Source: Ophiura sarsii (Eukaryota > Echinodermata > Ophiuroidea > Amphilepidida > Ophiuridae). From it: 64,000 nucleotides of DNA. The stretch is taken from positions 18,737,874-18,801,873 of the forward strand of contig CM069455.1 in assembly GCA_035610835.1 (NCBI GenBank), given 5' to 3'. The position numbers and the translations under genes are program-made. The notes beneath the pieces were generated by a model. The model worked only from the letters and a program-made list of their open reading frames with translations. It was not told where the DNA came from and made no database searches. Positions 52,528 to 62,543 of the stretch are shown piece after piece. The stretch's first letter is position 1, and each line of letters starts with the position of its first letter.

Positions 52528-53171
52528 CCAGTATTTATATAGTATCTATATTATTCAATAGCACAAATGTTCATGTGCATTTATTTATATTTACACTTTG
52601 TATTTCTTGATTGACAATTTAATTATCAGGTTTGACATACTTTCTCTTCAACAAACAATTAGGTATAGTATTACCATGAAAGTAACAGGTCTGCTACTTT
52701 CATGGAAACAGAAATGAATCAAATCACGAAAATAGCTTACTGCAAAAATATAATTGTAAATATATGGACAATATGACGAGACTGATTGCTAATTTAATAA
52801 TTGTTCACTGGCTTGGTTTTTGTTTTGTATAGGGGAACAATAAAGTCATGTTTTGTGTGCACTTTATAGGCATGTACTCCTACATGAAGTGAATACAAAA
52901 GTAAAATTCTAAAAAACCCACCAGGGATCGATCAATCAAGAACAAAAATTGAACTGTGAGGTATAAAAAAATCAACCTACTAATATTTTTATTAGCATGA
53001 TCGATGAGAACCAGGGTAAGGCGACAACAAAACACCCAACCTATTGTGGGCAAACGGACCTCTAGGGGTGGTCGGGGCTTAAACAATTTCCTTTTTTTTA
53101 AAATTCAAAATGGTTTCAAAAAAACTTCCCGGTCAGTTGAACAGGTTTTGCTTAATTTATATCCAATTTCA

Positions 53172-53174
<3 letters not shown>
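52528..53174. other. Unannotated DNA
   Basis: No feature recognised. Confidence 0.4.
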
Positions 53175-53218
<44 letters not shown>

Positions 53219-53237
53219 GGGGGGGGGGGGCGGGGGG
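53175..53237. repeat. 63-base poly-G tract
   Basis: All G except one T (53218) and one C (53231). Followed by a piece with TTCGCACGCTACACGCGCAT shared with the hAT-type MITEs, so probably the edge of a related element. Confidence 0.95.
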
Positions 53238-53415
53238 AAACGAATCCAAATAAGTATAAAGATGGCAGAATTTCGCACGCTACACGCGCATATGCACAGG
53301 ACTACATTTCAGAAGCCCATATAAAACCAAAAATGTATAAATGATGACCAGATTCGCTATAAATATCAAAATGTGACGAGGAACATGGCCTTTTTGTCCA
53401 AAACTTTTTATTTTT

Positions 53416-53875
53416 GGGAATTCCCATGCCTATGCCTTCTATACCTTCGAGAGGAATATATGGATTATTTTTTTGGGAATTCCCACGGCCAAAATTTGAT
53501 GATTTTTTGGGAATTCCCATGCCTTCTATACCTTCAAGAAGAATATGGAATTTTTTGGGGGAATTCCCACGGCCAAAATTTGATGATTTTTTGGGAATTC
53601 CCATGCCTTCTATACCCTCAAGAGGAATATGGATTTTTTTTTTTTGGGAATTCCCACGGCCAAAATTTGATGATATTTGGGGAATTCCCATGCCTTCTAT
53701 ACCCTCAAGAGGAATATGGATTTTTTTTTGGGAATTCCCACAGCCAAAATTTGATGATTTTTTTGGGAATTCCCATGCCTTCTATACCTTCGAGAGGAAT
53801 ATGGAATTATTTTTTGGGAATTCCCACGCTCAAAAAGTGTCAAATATTTTGGGATTCCCATGCCTTCTATAGGGG
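53416..53875. repeat. Tandem repeat of about 86 bp with paired GGGAATTCCC palindromes
   Basis: Five units start at 53416, 53509, 53593, 53680 and 53765, plus a partial at 53851. Each has GGGAATTCCCATGCCTTCTA, then AGAGGAATATGGA, a T run and a second GGGAATTCCCACGGCCAAAA. The array ends with GTACCATTAATAAATGGAAT plus AGCCC, like the right end of the MITE at 50622. GGGAATTCCC fits the NF-kB site consensus. Confidence 0.9.
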
Positions 53876-53899
53876 GTGTACCATTAATAAATGGAATAG

Positions 53900-54690
53900 C
53901 CCAATATAAACAGGCAATTGTAACACTAAACCCCTTGTTCCGTCATCAATGCAACACTCAATCAATAATGTAGACCGTCTTCTGTCGATTAGTAATTTTT
54001 ACGCACTGTGGCCGACCATACAACCTCCCTATATTATCATCTGACGATAAACACCGGATAAACACCTTTCTTGGCCATTACGGTTACAATACATTCATTA
54101 TACTATATTGTATTATATCCCTCCCAAGGATATCAATATCATCAATTAACAGATAAGCCTCAACTATCTATGAAATGTATCGTATACCGTATCATACACA
54201 CAACATGTTTTTCGATGTGTATTTGAATTGATTTTATGTACACACAGCTCGTAGTCAGAGTGTAGACACAATACGTCGTCATTTTCATGGAAAGCCATCG
54301 TGTCAATATTTCTAAAAACGCAATAAACACACCCAATTTTAATCCTTAATTCCAAGAGTTCCCCAAGCGTCAATTTTTGTGCATTTTTTTGGTGGTTGTT
54401 GAATACTTTCGTAGTATTTTAAAACAAAAAAACAGCTTTTAGGACTCGGTCCGGGTCATTACACGGATCAACAGCTCTATAAAGCATTCCCAAATTGTTC
54501 GGCTGAGCACAAGGATTCCGAAAATGTATAGGTTGCCCCACTTCCGATGTTTGGTTACCAAGTTGACGGGTAAAACGTTAAATGGTCGTTGATTTTTGCA
54601 TATGGGGTCAACATTTAAACTACTTCTTTGAAAAATGATATCTCAAATTGTTCGTCTAATTGCGCGGATTCCACTAGGATTGTTTTTGGG
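53900..54690. other. Unannotated DNA
   Basis: No feature recognised. Short ORFs only. Confidence 0.4.
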
Positions 54691-54696
54691 ACATTT

Positions 54697-54950
54697 TGGA
54701 AGGAAGGGGAAAGGAGGAAAAGAAGAAAAGAGAACTAAAAGGAAGAAAGGGGAAGAGAGAAAAAGGGAAAACAAAATGAAAGAAAGAAAGGAAGGGAAAG
54801 AAAGAGGAAGGGGAAAGAGGGATTGAGATCAAGATGGATGGGGAAGGGGAGATAAAAGGGAAAGAGAAAAAGGAGAGAGAGAGAGGGGGAGAGAGGGGAA
54901 GAGGAAAAAGAAAGGTGAAATAAGAAAAGGACTAAAGAAGGGAGGGAGGG
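54697..54950. repeat. Purine-rich (GA) tract
   Basis: About 250 bases almost entirely A and G on the plus strand, candidate triplex-forming DNA. Confidence 0.9.
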
Positions 54951-55089
54951 TTCGAAATTTGAATTTTGGTTAAAGTCTAGTATTTACACAATGCCTTTTT
55001 CTAAAGGGCCTTATATTCAATAGCCTTAACCATGTCGACACAATTACTAATTTGTATTTTAATTAAGTTTTGAAACACATCATAGCACG

Positions 55090-55370
55090 AGAAAATTTGC
55101 TATTTGTATACTAAAATGCCCATCATCAAATCAGGTAAGGGGCAAAGTTGTCATTTAGATGGGAATTAAGTAAATCCCTTAGATTTTCTCTTTCCTTTTC
55201 CCTTTTATCATGTTTATCTTCCTCTTCTCCCTTTCCTTTCGTTTCCTTTCCCTTTTTCGTTCCCTCTTCTCCCCCTCTCTTTCCCTTCCCCTTTTCCCTT
55301 TTCTCTTCCTCTCTTCCCTCTCTTCTTCCCTTCTCTTCGATTTTTTTAGCCCGGTAGTTTGAGCTGGCCT
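55090..55370 (-). repeat. Dispersed repeat with pyrimidine tract, inverted copy of 48.3-48.56 kb
   Basis: Reading minus: GCCAGCTCAAACTACCGGGC, AAAAAAATCG, a purine tract of about 150 bases (55185-55340), then AAATCTAAGGGATTTACTT and GACAACTTTGCCCCTTACC. The same order occurs at 48270-48560. It begins where homology between the two GPCR 3' flanks stops, so it probably inserted into copy 2's flank. Confidence 0.75.
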
Positions 55371-55445
55371 TAGAGATAGATAGTGCTGGTGTTGCCCAAG
55401 AGTTCTTTATATGGACAAATGAGCTTCGTTCCCCTCTCCATGCTA

Positions 55446-57008
55446 TCAATTTTGGAAACGATTTCGACACCGTGTCAACAAATTCGCTAATGTTTCAGCA
55501 AAGTGCGGTAACAATTTGTGGTACACGAACGGATTCACCGCCGAGTTGGCAATAACCATGACCTGAGAAAAGAGCATGTACTCAAAAGGAATAGTCACCA
55601 TGGGAAACGCCAATGTGATAAAAAAATACAGCTCGAAAGGCAGAAGACACAAGGTTTGCGCCACCGTTGTCGCGAAAAGCGCCCGTGAAATCTTCCAGTT
55701 CTGACGCCTTAAAACAGCCTTTTTGTTGTATACATGTACGTGCGTTCTATCGGCCGTATTGTTCTTATGTTCACCGACAACGGCCTTGTTGATCACATCC
55801 ACGCTATCGGCAGGCCTGTTTACGTCCACGCTACTGACAGGGTTGTTCACGTCCACGCTATCGGCAGGGCTGTTTACGTCCACGCTACTGACAGGGTTGT
55901 TCACGTCCACGCTACCGGCAGGGTTGTTCACGTCCACGCTACTGACAGGGTTGTTCACGCCCACGCTATCGGCAGGGCTGTTTACGTCCACGCTTCTGAC
56001 AGGGTTGTTCACGTCCACTCCACCGGTAGGGTTGTTCACGTCCACGCTACCGGCAGGATTGATCACGTCCACGCTACCGGCAGGGCTGTTCAAGTCCATA
56101 CTACCGGCAGGGTTGCTCACAACCATGCTACCAGCAGGATTGTTCACGTAAAACGTGCCTTGAAGACTTTTATTCCTACGCGTACCTACTCCAAAATGAT
56201 TTGGGAGTTGCGATGGTTGCAGTGGCTTTACCCCAGGGGATTGGTTACCGAACGCAGAAGGTTTATCCACCTTTACCAAAGGAGAAACTCTAACACGCGC
56301 ACGCCTTCGCATTACGCAATACATGATCAAATAGCACACGGCAGTCAACATATTCCATACCAGAAACCGGAACAAAGTATATTGAATATATTTTATTCTA
56401 TTTTCACCAAATAAGACACGTATGGAGCAGCCACGCGCAAGAATGATATCCTCCTGATATGGTAAACTCCAGGCCAGATTGACGGCGATAGTTTCCACTA
56501 TGGACAAGAACCAGGCACACGCTGATATAACGTAACCGATGGACAGTTTCTTGGAAAAGTGACTATATTGAAAAGGGTACAGCACGGCTAACATTCTGTC
56601 GACCGCAATTGCGAACTGATGATTGTATGAAATGACTCCAACGGCCATGGAAGACACTTTGCTGAAGATACAGCCAACGAAACTTATGTTGCCATGGTTG
56701 CTATACTGCAGTTGTTGCGCGACCGAGAACAGAACGTCGATCCCTGTTACACAATCCACGAAAGCAAGGCTTGCTATGAACACGTGGCAGACACGACGCA
56801 ATATTTTGTGTTGCCTATGGAGAATAACTATGGCCATAATGTTGCCGAATACACTAAGAATGGAGATGATGACGAAAAGAGCCAAGCTCAAGTTGATTCC
56901 TGTTTGTCCTGGACTCTTTCGGGGCGTGATGGTGATGGATGGCAATTTCAGACCGGTGTCGTTTGTCAAATTGACAAAGTAGTCCGCGGATTTATTGTAA
57001 TTTGTCAT
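55446..57008 (-). CDS. Class A GPCR paralog with 13-unit repeat in intracellular loop 3
   Basis: 520 codons in one exon, clearly paralogous to 43130-45154 along the whole length. Landmarks: TM1 FGN56, TM2 VD85, C113, D137-R138-M, TM4 W166, basic RRRARVR after TM5, TM6 with CLLPFE, TM7 NPFVY (492-496). Differences: the N-terminus has an extra PSITITPRKSP stretch before GQTG, the first extracellular-loop-2 cysteine is Y (SLPYQED), and the repeat (residues 288-404) has 13 units instead of 30. Transmembrane parts are much more conserved than the loop. No stop or frameshift, so both genes look functional. It points toward copy 1 (tail to tail). Confidence 0.92.
   Translation of the reverse strand: MTNYNKSADYFVNLTNDTGLKLPSITITPRKSPGQTGINLSLALFVIISILSVFGNIMAIVILHRQHKILRRVCHVFIASLAFVDCVTGIDVLFSVAQQLQYSNHGNISFVGCIFSKVSSMAVGVISYNHQFAIAVDRMLAVLYPFQYSHFSKKLSIGYVISACAWFLSIVETIAVNLAWSLPYQEDIILARGCSIRVLFGENRIKYIQYTLFRFLVWNMLTAVCYLIMYCVMRRRARVRVSPLVKVDKPSAFGNQSPGVKPLQPSQLPNHFGVGTRRNKSLQGTFYVNNPAGSMVVSNPAGSMDLNSPAGSVDVINPAGSVDVNNPTGGVDVNNPVRSVDVNSPADSVGVNNPVSSVDVNNPAGSVDVNNPVSSVDVNSPADSVDVNNPVSSVDVNRPADSVDVINKAVVGEHKNNTADRTHVHVYNKKAVLRRQNWKISRALFATTVAQTLCLLPFELYFFITLAFPMVTIPFEYMLFSQVMVIANSAVNPFVYHKLLPHFAETLANLLTRCRNRFQN
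55797..56147 (-). repeat. 27-bp coding minisatellite, 13 units
   Basis: In-frame units such as VNNPAGSVD, VNSPADSVD and VNNPVSSVD. The last two types alternate at the 3' end, showing two-unit duplications. Confidence 0.97.
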
Positions 57009-57185
57009 GTTTGTTCATACACTTCAAGATATTGAAAAGAGTACTAAGTATATAATTATGTTTGTTTTTGGTCTACACATACAACTAATCTATATACAGC
57101 ATTCTCGCTAGCTGCCAGGAAGTCGCCGAATTTGTAGACGATTACTGTTTCCTGGCTTGAAGTTACATAAACTTAGTTCCTCAAT
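57009..57185 (-). other. 5' UTR part of exon 2, GPCR copy 2
   Basis: Conserved with 42332-42453 plus 43080-43129. It begins after the acceptor at 57186-57187 (minus AG). It lacks the SINE-like insertion of copy 1. Confidence 0.6.
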
Positions 57186-57339
57186 CTGAAACAGGAAAAC
57201 GAAAAGGTTAACACTACAAGTTCATTTAAACTTATTTCTAAGGACGGTCAATTTGATTTAAATTATTCGAATCATAAAAGGACTGTATACGTGATTTTCT
57301 TTTCTTTTCATCATAAACAAATAAATCATTTTTTACTTT

Positions 57340-57545
57340 ATTTATTTTATTTATTCGATTTATTCGATTTATTCGATTTATTCGATTTATTCGATTAATT
57401 TGATTAATTTGATTTATTTGATTTATTTGATTTATTTGATTTATTTGATTTATTTGATTTATTTGATTTATTTGTTTATTAGTTTAATTTGTTTATTTGT
57501 TTAAGTATTTGTTTACTTTGTTTATTTGTTAAAGTATTTGTTTAT
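57340..57545. repeat. TTTATTCGA / TTTATTTGA short tandem repeat
   Basis: About twenty units of 9 bp, changing from CGA to TGA type, then degenerate TTTGTTTA units. Confidence 0.9.
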
Positions 57546-58440
57546 TTTATTTCTTTATTATTTTTGTATTATGGCTGTCATAAAGTACTACCCCGGAAAA
57601 AACCCAAGATCGTGACCTAAGTGCTACTAGTAACAGTTTATCTATGCAATTATAGTAAGCAGATTTCAATAGTCACTATATTATTATATAAGAATTTAGC
57701 TTTTCTAAAATGTTTTAGAAATCTTATGTTAAAACAATCTCACTAAATTATGTTTTCTAAATATACCACAGATTCCAAACATTCCAGTATTAGGCCTATC
57801 TCCATATTTAAAAAAATAAAATAATACTTATAGTTTAATAAAAGTGTTTTTGTTGTCTTGTTTTTGTACATAGGGTATTCTTTAAAGATTTTTCCAACAT
57901 GTGTTTTTTTATGGTACTTAATGATATAAAGTTGGATATTTTGAAAAGACGGTTTGAACCATTGCATCTATACAGCAAATTTCGCAATTAAAATGATGTT
58001 ACAAAGAGCAAGATGATTACTAATGGGGAATTTGCCAAAGAATGTTATTATCGCAAAGCGAAACCTTAATTTTACATTTGGATAGGATCCAATCCTCGAG
58101 CTTTCTCGAAATGGTATTACTATTGGTAATAGAACACATACAGATGATAATATGATAAATTGTTTCCTGGATCTGATTACAAACAGGACATCGATCGTCG
58201 CTGGATAGTAGTTCGTACTTAGGATACGCTGAGTTATTCTAAACTATGATTGATGAAATTCTTTATATCTAGCCCAAGGAAACCAGTTATACTCGATAAA
58301 GGAAACAGCTTGTTTCCGAAACGTCCACAAGTAAGTGGTTTTCTTGGACTTAGATATAAAGAATTTCATCAATCATCTTATTATAACAGTCCTGATGAAT
58401 TTTATCAAAACAATTCTATAGGCCCTACTACTACTACTAC
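57480..58440 (-). repeat. Palindrome left arm (partner 61437-62392)
   Basis: Nearly 1 kb is the reverse complement of 61437-62392, with scattered substitutions and small indels. Within it, ATGAAATTCTTTATATCTAG at 58254 pairs with its inverse near 58354, making a nested hairpin. It is intron sequence of GPCR copy 2 and related to 41040-42000 of copy 1. Confidence 0.9.
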
Positions 58441-58527
58441 TAATATATAATAATATCAGAGATTTATTGAGCGCCTTTCCAAAAAGATCAAAGCACTTTA
58501 TAATAATAAATACACATAAAACACTTA

Positions 58528-59287
58528 CATTATACATATAACACTGACAATAGATAAAAGATGGGAATATTAAAAAAAAAAACCTGTGGAGTTACAACCC
58601 AGCATAAATATGATAAAAGCATCAGGTATAACTTTTGCCTGCTGTATATACAATGACAAAATCTAACTACAGAACTGCATACAGACTCCTTCGTAAAGAG
58701 TATGGGATCATCCCGGTCTGTCATGTGTCTGTACAGCTTATTCTTCGGGCATCCCTTTAATTTAGTACTTGTTCACTGTTGGGTTTGTCCTGGCTCTTCA
58801 GCCTATTGTTATAAATAAATAAAATAAATAAAAGGCCACGATTCATATCCCGAAGCGGGATAACTCGGGATAACTGAAGACTGACGCGTAAAAGAAAAGC
58901 ATTGTTTTACATTATATACATATAACACTGACAATAGATCAAAGATGGGAATATTAAAAAACAAACTGTGGAGTTACAATCCAGCATAAACATGATAAAA
59001 GCATCAGGTATAACTTTTGCCTGCTGTATACAATGACAAAATCTAACTACAGAACTGCATACAGACTCCTTCGTAAAGAGTAGGGATAATCCCGGTCTGT
59101 GTCTGTACAGCTTATTCTTCGGGCATCCCTTTAATTTAGTACTTGTTCACCGTACTGTTGGGTTTGTCCTGGCTCTTCAGCCTATTGTTATAAATAAATA
59201 AAATAAATAAAAGGCCACGCTTCATATCCCGAAGCGGGATAACTCGGGATAACTGAAGACTGACGCGTAAAAGAAAAGCATTGTTTT
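58528..59287. repeat. Two-unit 380-bp tandem duplication in the GPCR intron
   Basis: Units 58528-58908 and 58909-59287 are about 95% alike, both with AGCATCAGGTATAACTTTTG, ACAGACTCCTTCGTAAAGAG and CATATCCCGAAGCGGGATAA. Copy 1 has only one, shorter version (40780-40935). Confidence 0.9.
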
Positions 59288-59339
59288 CGCCGCCAACCGG
59301 TTCAGCGATATCGCAAAACTTGTTTTTCAAATCACTTAC

Positions 59340-59460
59340 CTGTGTAAAGAAAGCCCAATCAATGATACTGTTCACTTGGCCAGGTGTTCCTTTCGCCTCG
59401 GATAGAAAGTTCAGACTGTTCTGTGTATCGGGTGAGTGGATGAATGGAACCGTCTGTACA
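59340..59460 (-). other. Non-coding exon 1 of GPCR copy 2
   Basis: Highly similar to 40625-40745, ending CAG before GTAAGT. The 5' end is inferred from the TATA box. Confidence 0.6.
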
Positions 59461-59481
59461 TGAGGAATGCTGTAATGTTGA

Positions 59482-59640
59482 CTTTATATAACCAGATGTT
59501 CCCTTCCTTCTCCTTTCTAAATGTCAATAACATGTTGCCAACGTTCAAGAACTCCCTGGATTGAAGTGTTTCCGCGAAACCATTAGCATAGCGTATAGAA
59601 CAATGCCCCAATGCGAGCACGTAATGAAGGCAAACAAACG
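59482..59640 (-). promoter_or_regulatory. Conserved promoter of GPCR copy 2 with TATA box
   Basis: Minus-strand TATATAAAG at 59482-59490, then upstream blocks ATTGACATTTAGAAAGGAGA, CACTTCAATCCAGGGA and AATGGTTTCGCGGAAACACT shared with copy 1. Confidence 0.6.
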
Positions 59641-60110
59641 TATAAAATACCGTACGTACCTTGTTTGCTTGTTCGTCACGGCGAACAAGTTATATAAACT
59701 AATTGGTCATTAGGTTTTTTGTGAACTCATAATTGTATAATTGTTATACGGGATGATAAAAAACCGACCATGCCTTGTTAACCTTTTTATCCTCATCCGG
59801 ACGTTTTCATTAACGCTATACACTGTCGCCGTTCATATTCGGATTCGATAGGCTATGTACACTAAACTCCTTCGATTAAAATGGTACCAGGCTCAAGCAA
59901 AATGCTCGGGCCAGGCTTAAAATAGTCCATGTGATCGGCTAGCGTTTTCACAATCTGGGATCTAAGCCCGTATACAGGCTGTCCTAAAATGATTAGTACC
60001 CATCGATGCCCAAAGTTCAATAATTGTTGTCATTATCAAAATCGATGGGATTAGGTCCGTTGTTTTTACATCGTCTGACAAAGTATGACATCAGTATGAC
60101 AAAGACGATT
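59641..60110. other. Unannotated DNA between the GPCR copy 2 promoter and the intron-derived copy
   Basis: It holds a small dispersed repeat (59888-59920) and a mariner-like left end (TACAGGCTGTCCTAAAATG at about 59973) without a partner. Confidence 0.4.
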
Positions 60111-60160
60111 TAATATTCCCATCTTTTATCTATTGTCAGTGTTATATGTATATAATGTAA

Positions 60161-60310
60161 GGGGCCATATCCAAACTCTCAGTGATTTAAAGCATTTTCT
60201 ACCGATTTTACCCCGGTATTCCAACGGTATTTCATTCTATTTCGTTGGAATACCGGGATAAAATCGGTAGAAAAATGCTTTAAAATCACTGAGAGTTTGG
60301 ATATGGCCCC
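60161..60310. mobile_element. Harbinger-type palindromic MITE (150 bp)
   Basis: Arms of about 66 bp (GGGGCCATATCCAAACTCTC to its complement) surround a 16-base loop. TAA duplication at 60158-60160 and 60311-60313. The paralogous sequence at 40947-40949 is the empty site, reading ATAATGTAAGTGTTGTATG without interruption. Confidence 0.95.
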
Positions 60311-60402
60311 TAAGTGTTGTATGTGTATTTATTATTGTAAAGTTCTTTGATCTTTTTGGAAAGGCGTTCAATAAATCTCTGATATTATTAGTAGTAGTAG
60401 TA

Positions 60403-61433
60403 CACTGCAAACCGTTGGATAACATGTTTTCACCAACAGTTGAACAATTCCAGTTACTCAGCAGTTGCACAATTTTAATTACACAACAGTTGGGTATTAT
60501 TAATAAACCATTTGTTGGGCATTTTGTGACTGTTGCTTAATTTGTGAATTGTTTTCATCATATATTGAGCATTTTTGTATAGCAACTGTTGCTTACTGTG
60601 TTTTTACTGTGAACGTTTGCCAAACGTAGTCTTGTTATCTGGGTATGAAGGTATAAATAGTCCATATTATATAATACATAAACATATTTATGTGATTCTT
60701 TTAGTGCAAAATAGATCACATGACATGAACTATTCAGTATATGTCCATGTCGTGTATTTTTTGGCTATAAAAATCGACTATTCAATATTCATCGCTAATG
60801 ACGTCGCTATACCACCGTTGAAATGATATTCATAAACAAATATATGTCAAACAAGGATGGCAATTTTAAACTATTTGTCAGAGTATTCCGTTTTGGATGC
60901 CAAGACAGAATAAATCTAATTGTGGTCATGCGCTGCAAAAAGGTTGCTTAAATATTTACTCAACATTTTACACAACGTTGTTCAAGTATGCAACCGCTCA
61001 ACTGTTAAGTAAAATTTGCCCAACACATGTTTTCACCAACAGTTGAACAATTCTAGTTACTCAAAAGTTAGGCAATTATATTCACTCAACATTGTTCAAG
61101 TATGCAACAGCTCACGAAATTGGTTTTTTGGACAACAGTTGCCTAAAATTCACATGTGCGTAACTTGCATCAACTGTTGCGTGATTGTCCTCAATGCTCA
61201 TGCAACAGTTGCCAAAGTGGAATACTTTTACGCAACATATCTTAGCAACAGAAACAGTTTCCACCAACATTTTAAGGACATTGTTTTCGACAAATTGCTG
61301 AACGCTGGGGATTTTTTACTTTTATACAACGCCTAACTTTCTACATTAATTGAATGAATTTTAATCAACACGTCAAACCAACGGATGATAAAAGTACTTT
61401 TAGCAACGTATTTTAAGCAACCTTTTTGCAGTG
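60403..61433. mobile_element. CACTG-ended element with CAACAGTTG subterminal repeats (1031 bp)
   Basis: Starts CACTGCAAA, ends TTTTTGCAGTG, flanked by TA (60401-60402 and 61434-61435). About 20 copies of CAACAGTTG-like words in both orientations fill the outer parts (ACCAACAGTTGAACAATT appears twice). It interrupts the intron-derived copy. CACTG ends suggest a CACTA-like family; superfamily uncertain. No transposase. Confidence 0.75.
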
Positions 61434-61436
61434 TAG

Positions 61437-62392
61437 TATAGATTTCTTTTGATAAAATTCATCAGGACTGTTATAATAAGATGATTGATGAAATTCTTTA
61501 TATCTAAGTCCAAGAAAACCACGTACTTGTGGACGTTTCGGAAACAAGCTTTTTCCTTTATCAAGTATAACCGGTTTCCTTGGGCTAGATATAAAGAATT
61601 TCATCAATCATAGTTTAGAATAACTCAGCGTATCCCAAGTACGAACTACTATCCAGCGACGATCGATGTCCTGTTTGTAATCAGATCCAGGAAACAATTT
61701 ATCATATTATCATCTGTATGTGTTCTATTACCAATAGTAATACCATTTCGAGAAAGCTCGAGGATTGGATCCTATCCAAATGTAAAATTAAGGTTTCGCT
61801 TTGCGATAATAACATTCTTTGGCAAATTCCCCATTAGTAATCATCTTGCTCTTTGTAACATCATTTTAATTGCGAAATTTGCTGTATAGATGCAATGGTT
61901 CAAAACCGTCTTTTCAAAATATCCAACTTGATATCATTAAGTACCATAAAAAACATATGTTGGAAAAATCTTTAAAGAATACCCTATGTACAAAAACAAG
62001 ACAACAAAAACACTTTTATTAAACTATAAGTATTATTAATTTTTTAGATATGGAGATAATACTGGAATGTTTGGAATCTGTGGTATATTTAGAAAACATA
62101 ATTTAGTGAGATTGTTTCAACGTAAGATTTGTAAAACATTTTAGAAAAGCTAAATTCTTATAGTATAATAATATAGTGACTATTGAAATCTGCTAATATA
62201 ATTGCATAGATGAGCTGTAACCAAAACATGTTACTACATGTAGTAGCACTTAGGTCACGATCTTGGGTGTTTTTCCGGGGTACTTTATGACAACCATAAT
62301 ACAAAAATAATAAAGAAATAAGATAAACAAATACTTTAACAAATAAACAAAGTAAACAAATACTTAAACAAATAAACAAATTAAGCTAATTA
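61437..62392 (+). repeat. Palindrome right arm, intron-derived third copy
   Basis: Reverse complement of 57480-58440. Together with 60111-60402 it is a plus-orientation copy of GPCR intron sequence without exons 1 or 2. It ends exactly where a MITE begins at 62393. Confidence 0.9.
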
Positions 62393-62543
62393 GAGGTTAA
62401 ATACTGCGTACTGGCTGTGTTGAGGTCATTGTTGAAAATCAAAACAAATGGTTTTAGGCCCAAGGAAATTCCGCGGGCCTGAAACCATTTGTTTTGATTT
62501 TTAACAATAACCGAAAATCAGCCGGTACAAAGTATTTAACCTC
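62393..62543. mobile_element. Short palindromic MITE (151 bp)
   Basis: GAGGTTAAATACT and its complement AGTATTTAACCTC form the ends. Arms of about 65 bp continue with AAAATCAAAACAAATGGTTT around an AGGCCC/GGGCCT centre. Confidence 0.8.

Larger units (their letters stand above)
57186..59339 (-). other. 5' UTR intron of GPCR copy 2
   Basis: GTAAGT donor (59334-59339) and TTTTCCTGTTTCAG acceptor, as in copy 1. It contains a microsatellite, one arm of a large palindrome and a 380-bp tandem duplication. Confidence 0.65.

Noticed and set aside
53373..53909. ORFs of 178, 152 and 129 codons over the GGGAATTCCC array
   Set aside because: Repetitive reading of an 86-bp tandem repeat in several frames and both strands; no domain.
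55723..56414. Plus-strand ORFs of 142 and 226 codons over the second GPCR repeat
   Set aside because: Same artefact as in copy 1, shadows of the minus-strand GPCR.
58385..58420. Hammerhead-ribozyme-like CTGATGA followed by a short stem
   Set aside because: The required GAAA core is lost in one copy and CTGATGA is altered in another, and flanking stems do not form; likely chance.
58250..58450. 66-codon ORF (SPRKPVILDKGNSLFPKRPQ) with near copy at 61413-61607
   Set aside because: Conserved only because both lie in the palindrome arms inside intron DNA; it overlaps a hairpin and shows no domain.
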